64,000 bases of DNA from JBFHQE01 sp041592335 (GTDB taxonomy: Bacteria > Pseudomonadota > Gammaproteobacteria > Thiohalobacterales > Thiohalobacteraceae). The notes beneath the pieces were generated by a model, which saw only the letters and a program-made list of their open reading frames with translations, was not told the origin of the DNA and made no database searches. Both the position numbers and the translations under genes were made by a program. Position 1 is the stretch's first letter; every line of letters begins with the position of its first letter. Positions 37,146 through 46,770 of the stretch are shown piece after piece. The stretch spans positions 106,474 through 170,473 of the forward strand of contig JBFHQE010000002.1 in the NCBI GenBank assembly GCA_041592335.1, in the 5' to 3' direction.

Positions 37146-38146
37146 ATCTTTCCTGGTGCTTCACCCAGCGGTTTGCTGGTGCCGCGCTGACACTCCTGTT
37201 GTTGTCCGGCTGTGGCACGCTACCCACCCGCCTGCCCGAAGATCTGCTCATTACCGCCAAACAAATCGAGTCCGGCGATACCGCCGCCAGTGAACAATTT
37301 GTCAGCGCAGTGGAAAACCGGATCAGTGAATACGAGCGGGACGGCGAATGGTACCAGGCCGTTCAACTGACGGCTGAAGGACTGCGCCTGCTGCCCGATC
37401 ACCCCCGCCTGGTCGAACTCTATCAATCCAGCGAGGCACAGCTGGAAACCGCGCGACTCTACCTGGGATGGGAACGATTGATTGGTGAAACGCGCCAACA
37501 GCTGACTGAACGGGAATTACTGCGCAGCGAAAACAAGTTGAAGGCGCCATCCGATTATCGCGACTGGCAACTTAACCGCCTGGAACAGGCCATCGACACC
37601 AGCGCCGAAAAACTGCGCCAGTGCGGTTTGCAGTCCATGGAAAGCCGCCAGTGGCATTATGCCGAAGACTGCCTGTTACTGGCTGCGCATATTCGCGGAC
37701 ATGATTTCGTCAAGCAGGAACAGGCCGAACTCAAGCAATCCCGGGATTCCACCGCTCCCGCCAGCAAAACCATCAATACACTTCAGGAGCGTCGCCTGGC
37801 CACAGCCTTTAATCAGGCGCTGCAGCAGAACAACCTGCTCAAGGCCCGAGCGACACTGCAACGTCTCCAGCAACTCGATACTGTCCAGACCAACCTGCCC
37901 GCCCTCGAGAATCAGCTGAATACCGCAATCGCCAAGGAAGTGATTCGGCTGGAAGAACAGGCGGCCGAGCACTACCGCAACCAGGAATATCAGCGCGCCA
38001 AGGAAAACTGGCAGGCGATACTTTCTCTCCAACCCTCCCACGAAGCTGCCAAGGAACGTCTCAAGCGTGCGGAAAAAGTCCTGCAGACACTTGAGGAATT
38101 GCAATCCGAGACCGATAAACCTGCTGTAGCCGAAGATGCCAAATAG
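37142..38146 (+). CDS. TPR-like lipoprotein coupled to the cyclase
   Basis: A 334-residue lipoprotein. Signal peptide LTLLLLSGC with a lipobox Cys near residue 24. The mature part is helical with TPR-like repeats at about 60-85, 220-240 and 277-310 (AAEHYRNQEYQRAKENWQAI). It overlaps the cyclase stop (ATGA), so the two are translationally coupled. It may sense envelope state for the cyclase periplasmic domain; this is inference. Confidence 0.8.
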   Translation: MNLSWCFTQRFAGAALTLLLLSGCGTLPTRLPEDLLITAKQIESGDTAASEQFVSAVENRISEYERDGEWYQAVQLTAEGLRLLPDHPRLVELYQSSEAQLETARLYLGWERLIGETRQQLTERELLRSENKLKAPSDYRDWQLNRLEQAIDTSAEKLRQCGLQSMESRQWHYAEDCLLLAAHIRGHDFVKQEQAELKQSRDSTAPASKTINTLQERRLATAFNQALQQNNLLKARATLQRLQQLDTVQTNLPALENQLNTAIAKEVIRLEEQAAEHYRNQEYQRAKENWQAILSLQPSHEAAKERLKRAEKVLQTLEELQSETDKPAVAEDAK

Positions 38147-38199
38147 ACTATACTTTTTTGAATAGTCGGAAAAAATACCATTTTTAACAAAAGCTTAGC

Positions 38200-40305
38200 A
38201 TGAATACACGCCAACAGATCAGACTACTGGGGGCTCTCTGCCTGGTGATTCTTGCCAGCCTGTATGCGCTGGTGCGCAGTAACGTCGGCAATAACCTGCT
38301 GATCGATGCTACCTTCCTCATCGGCCTGGCGCTGATCTTCCCCGGTTTCTGGCTGTTATCCAGGCAACTGGTCCTGCGCGAACAGAAAACCCGGCAAGCC
38401 CTGGAGAAATCACGGGAAGCCCTGCAACTGCAACGCCAATCGCTGCAAAAGACCCGTTCCGAACTGGATGAGAAAGAACGCAACTATCGACGCCTGTTCG
38501 AACAGGCAGCCGATGCCATCATGACGCTGAGTGCCGAGGGGTTTACTGATTGCAACAACGCCACCCTGAAATTATACAATTGCGAAACCCGGGAACAGTT
38601 CTGCTCGCTCCATCCCGGCGATCTCTCTCCGGAATTTCAACCCGATGGAACTGAATCCCGTATTGCCGCCAATGAACGGATCGGCACCGCCTTCGAGCGC
38701 GGCTGGAACCGTTTTGAATGGCAACATAAAAAAGTTACCGGCGAGGAATTCCCTGCGGACGTGTTGCTGACAGTCGTTGAATCCGAGGGCGAAAAACAGC
38801 TACAGGCAACGGTGCGCGATATCAGTTACGAGCGTGAAGCCAAGCAGCAATTGGTGAACAGCAAGCAGGAACTCGAACAACGCGTCGAAGAACGCACGCA
38901 GGAATTAAAGCTGGTCAACGACCGGCTCATGAAAGCGCAAACCGAACTGACCTGGCTGGCGCATTTCGACAGCCTCACGAATTTACCCAATCGCAACCTG
39001 ATGCAAAGTCGGCTGGAAAAAGCGACCCAGGCCGCCGAACGTTCCGGCAAGCTGCTGGCAGTCATGTTGCTGGACCTGGATCGCTTCAAGCACATAAACG
39101 ATACCCTTGGTCATGACAAGGGCGACCAGTTGCTCAACAAGGTTGCCGAGCGCATGCAAATGGTGATGCGCCCAAAGGATACCATCGCGCGTTGGGGTGG
39201 CGACGAGTTCACGATCATCATGAATGAAATCGAATCACCGGATGATTGTGTCAGTTTCGCCGAACAGTTGATTCACTGCTTCAAGACGCCCTTCGATATC
39301 GAGGGCGCTTCCTTCTTCACCACTATCAGCATCGGTATCTCGGTATTCCCGCAGGATGCCAACGATCCAGTCTCGCTGATCAAGTGCGCCGATTCGGCGA
39401 TGTACCACGCCAAGGACACGGGAAAAAACACCTTCCAGTTTTTCAGTAGCACGTTGAATGAACGTGCCGCGCGTTACCTGGAACTGGAGTCACAATTACG
39501 CACCGCGCTGGATAAGCAGCAGTTTGAACTTTTCTATCAACCGCAGGTAGACACGCACACCGGCAAAATCTGGGGCGTTGAAGCCCTGATCCGCTGGTTT
39601 ACCGAGTCCGACGGCATGATTCCGCCCGATCAGTTTATTCCGGTTGCGGAAGAAACCGGCCTGATAGTGCCGATCGGCGCCTGGGTCATGCAGAGTGCCT
39701 GCCAACAGGCTTGCCGGTGGCTCGAACAGGACATCATGCCGTCCAGAATTGCCATCAATGTATCCGGCCGCCAGTTCCAGGATCCGGGATTTGAACAGAT
39801 GGTTTTGAATATACTGGATGAAACCGGATTACCGCCGCACTACCTTGAACTTGAGATCACCGAGAGTGTCCTGATGCGGGATCGGGACCACATCATTTCG
39901 GTGTTACGCTCGTTAAAGGAATTCGGCATCAGCGTGTCGATTGATGATTTCGGCACCGGCTATTCCTCGTTAAGTTACCTGCGCCGCTTCCCGCTCGACT
40001 GCCTGAAAGTAGACCGCAGTTTTGTGAAGGATATCGCCACGGACCCGATGGATGCGGATATTGCCCGTTCTGTAGTAGCGCTGGCGAGAAGTCTCAATCT
40101 CGGCGTGATTGCAGAAGGCGTGGAAACCGATCCGCAACTTGCTTTCCTGCGCGGGGTTGGCTGCAACATCATGCAGGGTTATCTATTCAGTAAACCGTTA
40201 CCTGCGGACGAGATTCTGCTGCAATTAAAACAATCCCGTGCCCGTGCATCACTTCACAAACCGATGCACAACACACGCAAGCATCAGCAGTACGAAACCA
40301 AGTAA
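38200..40305 (+). CDS. Membrane PAS-GGDEF-EAL c-di-GMP enzyme
   Basis: A 701-residue protein with two membrane helices (about 8-25 and 33-53), a coiled coil, a PAS domain (about 100-215), GGDEF (about 250-415; WGGDEF, residues 332-337) and EAL (about 430-680; EALIRW from 461). The EAL keeps NVSGRQF, DDFGTGYSS, KVDRSF, EGVET and QGYLFSKPL, so both c-di-GMP synthesis and breakdown look possible. It lies 53 bases after the cyclase-lipoprotein pair. A small inverted repeat GACTAT/ATAGTC falls in the gap. It ends 6 bases from the convergent DUF2333 gene. Confidence 0.92.
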   Translation: MNTRQQIRLLGALCLVILASLYALVRSNVGNNLLIDATFLIGLALIFPGFWLLSRQLVLREQKTRQALEKSREALQLQRQSLQKTRSELDEKERNYRRLFEQAADAIMTLSAEGFTDCNNATLKLYNCETREQFCSLHPGDLSPEFQPDGTESRIAANERIGTAFERGWNRFEWQHKKVTGEEFPADVLLTVVESEGEKQLQATVRDISYEREAKQQLVNSKQELEQRVEERTQELKLVNDRLMKAQTELTWLAHFDSLTNLPNRNLMQSRLEKATQAAERSGKLLAVMLLDLDRFKHINDTLGHDKGDQLLNKVAERMQMVMRPKDTIARWGGDEFTIIMNEIESPDDCVSFAEQLIHCFKTPFDIEGASFFTTISIGISVFPQDANDPVSLIKCADSAMYHAKDTGKNTFQFFSSTLNERAARYLELESQLRTALDKQQFELFYQPQVDTHTGKIWGVEALIRWFTESDGMIPPDQFIPVAEETGLIVPIGAWVMQSACQQACRWLEQDIMPSRIAINVSGRQFQDPGFEQMVLNILDETGLPPHYLELEITESVLMRDRDHIISVLRSLKEFGISVSIDDFGTGYSSLSYLRRFPLDCLKVDRSFVKDIATDPMDADIARSVVALARSLNLGVIAEGVETDPQLAFLRGVGCNIMQGYLFSKPLPADEILLQLKQSRARASLHKPMHNTRKHQQYETK

Positions 40306-40311
40306 ATTCAC

Positions 40312-41421
40312 TCAGCCTCGCTGCAGCAGATCACGCAGGTCAATCACCGCCGCGTTTGCCCGCGAAATATAGTTCGCCATCGTCAACGAATAGTTGGAGA
40401 AAATACCAAAACCACTGCCATTCAGAATCACCGGACTGAACGTTTGCGTCTGGGTTGCTTCCAGCTCACGGATAATCTGGCGCAGCGACACCAGCGCGTT
40501 TTTCTTTTCCAGCACTGATGCGAAGTCCATTTCAATGGCGCGCAGGATATGTAACAGGGCCCAGCTGGCACCACGCGCTTCATAGAACACATCATCCAGT
40601 TCACGCCAGGGCGTTTTCACCTCGACCTGCCCACTTGAGGCAGTCGCCTGGCGTGCATCCGGATCATTGGCCAGATCGGTATTCACCCGCACCTGGCCGA
40701 CACTGGCGCTGAGACGCTGCGACAAACTGCCGAGGCGCTTTTCCACGATATCCAGATAAAGACGCAGATTGTCCGCACGCGCATAAAATTGCGCCTGCTG
40801 ATTGGTGTCCGCCAGACGTGCAAGGTAGTCATCCAACGCATCTATGCCCTGCCGATATTCACTTTCGGTTGCGGGAAGAATCCAGGAGTTATTCTGGAAA
40901 TTTAACTGAGGCTCGGCTTCCGCCAGCGCCACGTCTTCTACCGATTGCGACTGGGAGCGCGAGAAATGATCACGCAGCGCCCCGACGGCATCCCGCAACA
41001 TCACCAGCGCGCCGAATTCCCAGTTCGGCATGTTATCCATCCAGACACCGGGCGGCGCGACATCATTGGAAATGTAACCACCCCGTTTGTTGAGCAAGGT
41101 ATCGCCGATTTCAATCAAGGCACTGGTATAAATCGCACCTGTCACCATGCGATCCGAGTGACCCACATGCGCATATGTCACCTGTCTCACATCGAAACCG
41201 TCGGGCTCCATACTCCACAACCAGCCCAGTGCACCGTTGATGATCAGATAGGTAACGGCAAACAGCGCAACACTCCATACCAGACCTTTTTCTTTCCAGG
41301 TACGGGGATGATAGATACGGGCCAGTCCCTTCGAAAAACGCGACAACCATTCAATCAGCTGACTTACCCACTCCAGTAACTTATCAAACACCTTTTTCTC
41401 CAGTATGCGGCTTTGCGCCAT
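40312..41421 (-). CDS. DUF2333 family membrane protein
   Basis: A 369-residue protein with one membrane helix near residues 47-66 (GLVWSVALFAVTYLIINGAL) and a large domain beyond it. It matches DUF2333 proteins common in Pseudomonas and related genera by motifs such as NMPNWEFGALVMLRD and NSWILPATESEYR. No function is known to me. It lies alone between convergent and upstream genes. Confidence 0.8.
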   Translation of the reverse strand: MAQSRILEKKVFDKLLEWVSQLIEWLSRFSKGLARIYHPRTWKEKGLVWSVALFAVTYLIINGALGWLWSMEPDGFDVRQVTYAHVGHSDRMVTGAIYTSALIEIGDTLLNKRGGYISNDVAPPGVWMDNMPNWEFGALVMLRDAVGALRDHFSRSQSQSVEDVALAEAEPQLNFQNNSWILPATESEYRQGIDALDDYLARLADTNQQAQFYARADNLRLYLDIVEKRLGSLSQRLSASVGQVRVNTDLANDPDARQATASSGQVEVKTPWRELDDVFYEARGASWALLHILRAIEMDFASVLEKKNALVSLRQIIRELEATQTQTFSPVILNGSGFGIFSNYSLTMANYISRANAAVIDLRDLLQRG

Positions 41422-41465
41422 GATAAAGCATTACCGGGCGCCTGCTAAGAGTGCCCGGCAATCTC

Positions 41466-42476
41466 CTAGCGCCATATTCCCGCGGGGTTTTTATGGCTGT
41501 GCAGCAATTCAACATAATTCAGGCGTTCATACGCGGCGGGATCAATTGCATGTTGCTGGCTAACGCTACCGCGCAGTTCATCCAGCGTCTCATACTCATT
41601 TTCTTCCAGCCACTCCCGCATATCCTGCAGGATGGTGCTCAGAACTTCCGCTCCTTGCTGCAGCAATACGCTACACAGCTGGACCGTGCTCGCACCGGCC
41701 ATAATCGCCTTGAGACAATCCTCGGCACGATGAAAACCGCCCGTGGCGGACATATCCAGCTGCACCCGGCCATATAACAGCGCCAGCCAGTGTATCCGCA
41801 GCAGCGATTCATAAGAACTGGACAAGGTCAGTGTGTTGCTGACTTCTCGACTTTCCAGATCGATATCCGGTTGATAAAACCGATTGAACAATGTCACGCC
41901 GTTTGCCCCGGCCGCCTGCAGTGATTTCACGAAATGGCCGACGGAACTGAACTGGGGCGACAATTTCATGCACACGGGCAGCTTCACCTGCTGACGCACC
42001 GTATACAGCATCTCGACATAACGGCTTTCAACCTCGGCCGCCGACTCGTCAATATTGCCCGCCACATAATACACGTTCAGCTCCAGAGCATCGGCGCCCG
42101 CCTGTTCCAGTTCACGCGCATAATGGATCCAGCCTTCGTCATGCACGCCATTGAGGCTGGCAATAACAGGTATCGACAACGACTGTTTCAGCGCCTGCAA
42201 TTGCTCAAGATATTCATCCATGATGGACGCATAGCTATCAGGCACGGGAAAAAAATCATCAGCCTCATTGAAACCGGTGTATTGCTCGTGAATAAAACGC
42301 GCCGCCGCTTCCTCGTCATGACGCACTTCTTCTTCAAACAACGAGTACATCACCAGCGCCGCGGCCCCGGCATCCTCCAGACGCTTCGCCATACCCAGAT
42401 CGCGTGACAGTGGCGACGCTGACGGCACCAGTGGATTTGCCAGCTTCAAGCCCAGAAATGTCGTACCCAGATCCAT
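41466..42476 (-). CDS. Dihydroorotate dehydrogenase-like flavoprotein
   Basis: A 336-residue TIM-barrel flavoprotein of the dihydroorotate dehydrogenase family. GLKLANPLVPSASPLSRD is the N-terminal motif, and LPVCMKLSPQFSS and ATGGFHRAEDCLKAIMAGAS bind FMN phosphate. The usual INLSCPN motif is replaced by LNVYYVAGN, so it lacks the classical Asn-Cys/Ser signature and may not make orotate. It starts at the nifJ stop (TGATG, or GTG 42479), so it is coupled to nifJ and probably works with it. Confidence 0.85.
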   Translation of the reverse strand: MDLGTTFLGLKLANPLVPSASPLSRDLGMAKRLEDAGAAALVMYSLFEEEVRHDEEAAARFIHEQYTGFNEADDFFPVPDSYASIMDEYLEQLQALKQSLSIPVIASLNGVHDEGWIHYARELEQAGADALELNVYYVAGNIDESAAEVESRYVEMLYTVRQQVKLPVCMKLSPQFSSVGHFVKSLQAAGANGVTLFNRFYQPDIDLESREVSNTLTLSSSYESLLRIHWLALLYGRVQLDMSATGGFHRAEDCLKAIMAGASTVQLCSVLLQQGAEVLSTILQDMREWLEENEYETLDELRGSVSQQHAIDPAAYERLNYVELLHSHKNPAGIWR

Positions 42477-45400
42477 CACTTGTCGCCTCCAGCCGTATCC
42501 TGACCCGATGAAGAGTCCTCCCAGGAAATAGCTGCCAGCTGTTCGTAATGGCGATAGCGGGCAGTTACTGCCTGTTGCGCCTGCTGGAGGTAGCGTTCAG
42601 CCAGCTCAGGGTGAGTTTTCCACAACATACTAAAGCGGGTTTCCGATTTCACGAACTCGCGATAAGGCACCTTTGGCTCGCTGGAATCGAGATGCAGTGG
42701 ATTTTTTCCCGCGGCAGCCCGCAAGGGTTCATAGCGGAACAGGGGCCAGTGCCCGGAGTCCACCGCCAGCTGTTGTTGACGATGGTTATTACTCATATCC
42801 ACCCCGTGCGCAATGCAGGGCGCATAGGCAATGATTAATGATGGTCCGGGATGCGCCTCGGCGTCGAGGAAAGCACGCAACGTCTGTACATCCTTGGCGC
42901 CATAGGCGACATGCGCGACATAAACGTTTTCATAAGCCATCGCCAGCATACCTAGATCCTTTTTCATGCTGGGTCGGCCAGCCGCGGAAAACTTGGCCAC
43001 CGCGCCCAGCGGTGTCGCCTTGGACGTCTGCCCGCCGGTGTTGGAATACACCTCGGTGTCCAGCACCAGGATATTCACATTGGCGCCCGATGCCAGCACA
43101 TGATCAAGACCGCCGTAGCCAATATCATAGGCCCAGCCATCGCCACCGATGATCCACACACTTTTGCGTAACAGGTTATCCGCCACGCTTTCCAGCTCGC
43201 GCGCCTGCGGCTGATCTATTTTGACCAGTGCTGCTCGCAGCTTCAGAATACGCTCACGCTGTAGCGCGATACCGCCTTCATCGGTCTGGTCGGCGGATAA
43301 CAACTGCTCAACCAGTTCAGCATCCAACTGTGCTTTCAACTCATTCAGCAACAGCCGCGCATAGTTCGCGCGCATATCCAGCGCAATGCGCATACCCAGG
43401 CCGAATTCCGCATTATCCTCAAACAGGGAGTTTGACCAGGCCGGGCCGCGACCATTGGGATCCGTGGTATAGGGTGTGGTTGGCAGGTTACCGCCATAGA
43501 TAGAAGAACAACCGGTCGCATTGGCAATCAGCATGCGATCGCCGAACAGTTGCGTGGCCAGCTTGATGTAAGGCGTTTCCCCGCAACCTTCACAGGCACC
43601 GGAAAACTCGAACAACGGCTGCATAAACATTGCACCCTTGATGGTCTTGGTCTTGACCCGGGCGCGGTCATATTCCGGCAGCGACAGAAAGAATTCCCAG
43701 TTAGCCTTATCCTGATCATGGACCTGCTCGGCAGGCACCATGTTAATCGCCTTGTGGCTGGCATTGCTTTTATCCCGGATCGGGCAGATATCCACGCACA
43801 GCCCGCAACCAGTGCAGTCTTCCGGTGCTATCTGGTAACTCACCGCATGATCCTGCGGCAGATCCTTACCCTTCACCGCTGCTGACTTGAATCCCTCCGG
43901 CGCGCCTTCAAGCAAACTCGCGGGATAAAGCTTGCTGCGAATCACGCCATGCGGACAGACCAGCGGGCATTTACCACACTGGGTGCACAAGTCCTCATCC
44001 CAGAGCGGCAACTCCAGCGCCAGGTTACGTTTTTCAAATGCAGCCGTACCGAGTGGAAAGCTGCCATCGGCCGGCATACGCGATACCGACACAGCGTCAC
44101 CACGCCCGGCTATCAGTTCAGCCGTAAAGCTGCGTACAAAGTCACTAGCCCGGTCGAAGCGAGAGTCCTGAATGTCAGCAGCTGGCAGAGCCTCTTCAGG
44201 CACATCAATCTGATGCAGCCCTTCCAGCGTCATATCGATTGCCCGGCAATTGAATTCCACAATTCGCTGCCCTTTTTTACCGTAGGTTTTTTCCACCGCA
44301 TGCTTGATAGCGGCAATTGCCTCGTCCTGCGGCAAAACGCCCGATATGGCAAAAAACGCGGTTTGCATAATAGTGTTGATGCGCTTGCCCATACCGGCCT
44401 GTTGCGCAATACCATAGCCATCGATCACATAAAACCTGATCCGCTTATCGATAAGCTGCTGCTGCACACTGCCAGGCAATGCATCCCAGACCTGGCCAGG
44501 TGCCAGCGGCGTGTTCAGCAGGAACACTGCTTCTGGCGCGGCCTTGGCGAGCATATCGTAACGCCCCAGAAAACGCGGCTGATGACAAGCCACGAACTGA
44601 GCGGCATGATCGTCAATCAAATAGGAAGAACCTATGCTATCGGGACCGAAGCGCAGATGCGAAATGGTGACCGCGCCTGATTTCTTGGAATCGTAGACAA
44701 AATAACCCTGCGCATGCAGGGAGGTTTGTTCGCCGATAATCTTGATGGAGTTCTTGTTGGCACTGACCGTGCCATCCGACCCGAGCCCGTAGAACACCGC
44801 CTGCATGGCTTTGGTGTGCGCATCGGTACGAAAGTCGGCATTCCAGTCCAGGCTGGTAAAAGACACATCGTCATGAATACCGATGGTGAAGCCATTCTTC
44901 GGCTGCTCGTTATTGAGTTCATCCAGCACCGCCTTGACCATGCCGGGCGTAAACTCTTTCGAAGACAAACCATACCGCCCACCGATCACGCGTGGCATCT
45001 GCCTGAGAACACCATTTCCGTACTGCTCGGCCAGCGCCGTTACCACATCCTTGTACAAAGGCTCGCCATCCGCGCCCGGCTCCTTGCAGCGATCCAGCAC
45101 GGCGATCCGCTGCACACTGTCCGGCAACGCCTCTACCAGGGCAGCGCTGGAAAATGGCCGGTACAGGCGCACCTTGATCAAACCAATCTTCTCGCCCTCG
45201 CGCACCAGGTAGCCGACAGTTTCCTCGGCCGTTTCACTACCGGACCCCATCATGATTAACACACGCTCGGCATCTTCAGCACCGATGTAATCGAACAGGC
45301 CATAACGCCTGCCGGTCAGCTCGCCAAAGCGCTGCATGAGCGACTGCACAATTTCGGGAAAAGCAGCGTAATAGGGATTAACGCTTTCACGCCCCTGGAA

Positions 45401-46063
45401 ATACACATCTGGATTCTGCGAACTGCCGCGCAACACCGGATGATCTGGCGACAACGCCCGCGCCCGGTGCGTTCGCACCCAGTCATCCTCGATCATGGCG
45501 CGCATTACATCTCGGTCGAGATGTGCAATCTTGGCAACTTCATGCGAGGTACGAAAACCATCAAAAAAATGACACACCGGCAAGCGGCCCCGCAGTGTCG
45601 CGGCATGAGCAATCAATGCCAGGTCTTGCACTTCTTGAACCGAACCGGAACAGAGCAAGGCAAAACCGGTCCCACGGGTGGCCATGACGTCACTGTGATC
45701 ACCAAAGATGGATAGCGCCTGCGCGGCCAGCGAACGTGCCGCGACATGAATCACCAGTGGCGATAGCTCACCGGCGATCTTGTACATATTCGGAATCATC
45801 AACAGGAGACCCTGCGAGGCCGTGAATGTACTGGCCAATGCACCGGCCTGAATGGCACCATGAATCGCGCCAGCCGCACCGCCCTCGCTCTGCATTTCGA
45901 CAATAGTCGGGGCGTGACCCCACAGGTTCGGCTTATCCGTCGCCGACCAGGCATCCGCCCATTCGCCCATAGGCGAAGCCGGAGTTATGGGATAAATCGC
46001 GCACACGTCGCTCAACGCGTACGCAATCCGCGCCGCGGCTTCGTTGCCATCGAGGGTGATCAT
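42476..46063 (-). CDS. nifJ: Pyruvate:ferredoxin (flavodoxin) oxidoreductase
   Basis: A single-chain pyruvate:ferredoxin oxidoreductase of about 1195 residues that converts pyruvate and CoA to acetyl-CoA and reduced ferredoxin. The N-terminal TPP domain has YPITPASPMGEW. Two 4Fe-4S motifs are CTQCGKCPLVCP (near 690) and CTGCGLCVDICP (near 747). The C-terminal TPP/cluster domain has CEGCGETPYIKL and GDGWAYDIGYGGLD. I use ATG 46063; a GTG at 46072 is possible. The enzyme is oxygen-sensitive, and an FNR box lies upstream. Confidence 0.95.
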   Translation of the reverse strand: MITLDGNEAAARIAYALSDVCAIYPITPASPMGEWADAWSATDKPNLWGHAPTIVEMQSEGGAAGAIHGAIQAGALASTFTASQGLLLMIPNMYKIAGELSPLVIHVAARSLAAQALSIFGDHSDVMATRGTGFALLCSGSVQEVQDLALIAHAATLRGRLPVCHFFDGFRTSHEVAKIAHLDRDVMRAMIEDDWVRTHRARALSPDHPVLRGSSQNPDVYFQGRESVNPYYAAFPEIVQSLMQRFGELTGRRYGLFDYIGAEDAERVLIMMGSGSETAEETVGYLVREGEKIGLIKVRLYRPFSSAALVEALPDSVQRIAVLDRCKEPGADGEPLYKDVVTALAEQYGNGVLRQMPRVIGGRYGLSSKEFTPGMVKAVLDELNNEQPKNGFTIGIHDDVSFTSLDWNADFRTDAHTKAMQAVFYGLGSDGTVSANKNSIKIIGEQTSLHAQGYFVYDSKKSGAVTISHLRFGPDSIGSSYLIDDHAAQFVACHQPRFLGRYDMLAKAAPEAVFLLNTPLAPGQVWDALPGSVQQQLIDKRIRFYVIDGYGIAQQAGMGKRINTIMQTAFFAISGVLPQDEAIAAIKHAVEKTYGKKGQRIVEFNCRAIDMTLEGLHQIDVPEEALPAADIQDSRFDRASDFVRSFTAELIAGRGDAVSVSRMPADGSFPLGTAAFEKRNLALELPLWDEDLCTQCGKCPLVCPHGVIRSKLYPASLLEGAPEGFKSAAVKGKDLPQDHAVSYQIAPEDCTGCGLCVDICPIRDKSNASHKAINMVPAEQVHDQDKANWEFFLSLPEYDRARVKTKTIKGAMFMQPLFEFSGACEGCGETPYIKLATQLFGDRMLIANATGCSSIYGGNLPTTPYTTDPNGRGPAWSNSLFEDNAEFGLGMRIALDMRANYARLLLNELKAQLDAELVEQLLSADQTDEGGIALQRERILKLRAALVKIDQPQARELESVADNLLRKSVWIIGGDGWAYDIGYGGLDHVLASGANVNILVLDTEVYSNTGGQTSKATPLGAVAKFSAAGRPSMKKDLGMLAMAYENVYVAHVAYGAKDVQTLRAFLDAEAHPGPSLIIAYAPCIAHGVDMSNNHRQQQLAVDSGHWPLFRYEPLRAAAGKNPLHLDSSEPKVPYREFVKSETRFSMLWKTHPELAERYLQQAQQAVTARYRHYEQLAAISWEDSSSGQDTAGGDK

Positions 46064-46125
46064 GTTTTCCACCCCTGTAGAATAGGAAGGGAAAATGACA
46101 GCAGCTATCCCTAGCCACCATAAAG

Positions 46126-46139
46126 TTGATAAATATCAA
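46126..46139 (-). promoter_or_regulatory. FNR/Anr box upstream of nifJ
   Basis: TTGATAAATATCAA is a perfect match to TTGATNNNNATCAA. Its centre lies about 69 bases upstream of the nifJ ATG. An FNR site at about -41 would place the start near 46091 on the minus strand. The -10 in that place is weak, which suits activator dependence. It predicts induction of nifJ and its partner without oxygen. Confidence 0.8.
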
Positions 46140-46269
46140 TCAACCCCGGGGCTAATCATGGGCAGCATAAGGGAAGGAAAGAAGTGTATTCTGACTGACA
46201 CTATTTTTTTTTGTGATGGCGCTTATGTGCCAGGAGCAGGGGTTATCAATCCTGGAAGCTACCAGGCTC

Positions 46270-46297
46270 GTCATTCCGGCGAAAGCCGGAATCCAGG
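46270..46297. repeat. REP-like palindromic repeat
   Basis: ATTCCGGC and GCCGGAAT form an 8-bp stem with a GAAA loop, flanked by GTC and CCAGG. The 28-base unit is the exact reverse complement of 53369-53396. It is a member of a repeat family also present in variant form at 16816-16841. Confidence 0.8.
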
Positions 46298-46383
46298 AAT
46301 TAAGAACTTATCATTTCAATATTAGCCACGTTATCGCTGTTCTCTAACAGTAGAAATAAAAATAAGCTTCATTTGCAACTGAA

Positions 46384-46480
46384 CGAACACCCCTGGATCC
46401 CGGCTTTATTCGAACTCGCAAAGCGAGTTAATGTATCCCTGATGATCCCGCAGGGTTCTAGGGAGCGCCGGGATGACGAA
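46384..46480. repeat. Composite repeat with expanded loop
   Basis: CCTGGATCCCGGC (46392-46404) and GCCGGGATGACGA (46467-46479) are the two arms of the same palindrome family but are held apart by 62 bases. The insert has its own hairpin, AACTCGC/GCGAGTT (46413-46419 and 46423-46429). The ACACCCCTGGA flank also matches the flank at 53364-53374. It looks like a repeat into which other short repeats have been inserted. Confidence 0.55.
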
Positions 46481-46507
46481 CCAAACAACAGCGCATGCAC
46501 CTTCAAG

Positions 46508-46543
46508 GGATTGCCACGTCGCTACGCTCCTCGCAATGACGTG
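46508..46543. repeat. Dispersed repeat of the ATTGC...GCAAT type
   Basis: A GGATTGCCACGTCGCTACGC stretch runs on into TCCTCGCAATGACGTG. The ATTGC and GCAAT ends pair. This is a widely seen dispersed bacterial repeat. It sits 27 bases past the composite repeat. Confidence 0.6.
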
Positions 46544-46770
46544 ATATTTTTCACTTCCGCTATGTGCCGGAAACCGGCCCGTTACCACCGCCCCCAACAC
46601 CCCATCCAAAATTCTCCTCTTTCGTCACAGCCGATTCATGTAAGACCGTGAGTTTTGAATCAGGTCTCCTCCACTGCTAATTCCCACTGATTCCTTGTCA
46701 TATTCTAGACATATCCCCTGATATCACTTTCAATATACTGAACATTATTTAGACATATCGGATAAATTTC

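Larger units (their letters stand above)
46140..46770. other. Gene-free stretch with dispersed repeats
   Basis: Between nifJ and the peroxidase gene I find no credible gene. The stretch holds three repeat units listed separately (46270-46297, 46384-46480, 46508-46543), a run of nine T (about 46205-46213), and the promoter region of the peroxidase. The rest shows nothing I can name. Confidence 0.6.

Noticed and set aside
46260..46545. Cluster of short repeats as a CRISPR array
   Set aside because: The repeats are of different types, unevenly spaced and palindromic mobile-type units; there are no regular spacers or cas genes.
46073..46770. Small coding frames of 60-90 codons in the nifJ-peroxidase gap
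   Set aside because: They run across dispersed repeats, have no good ribosome binding site and no recognisable protein features.
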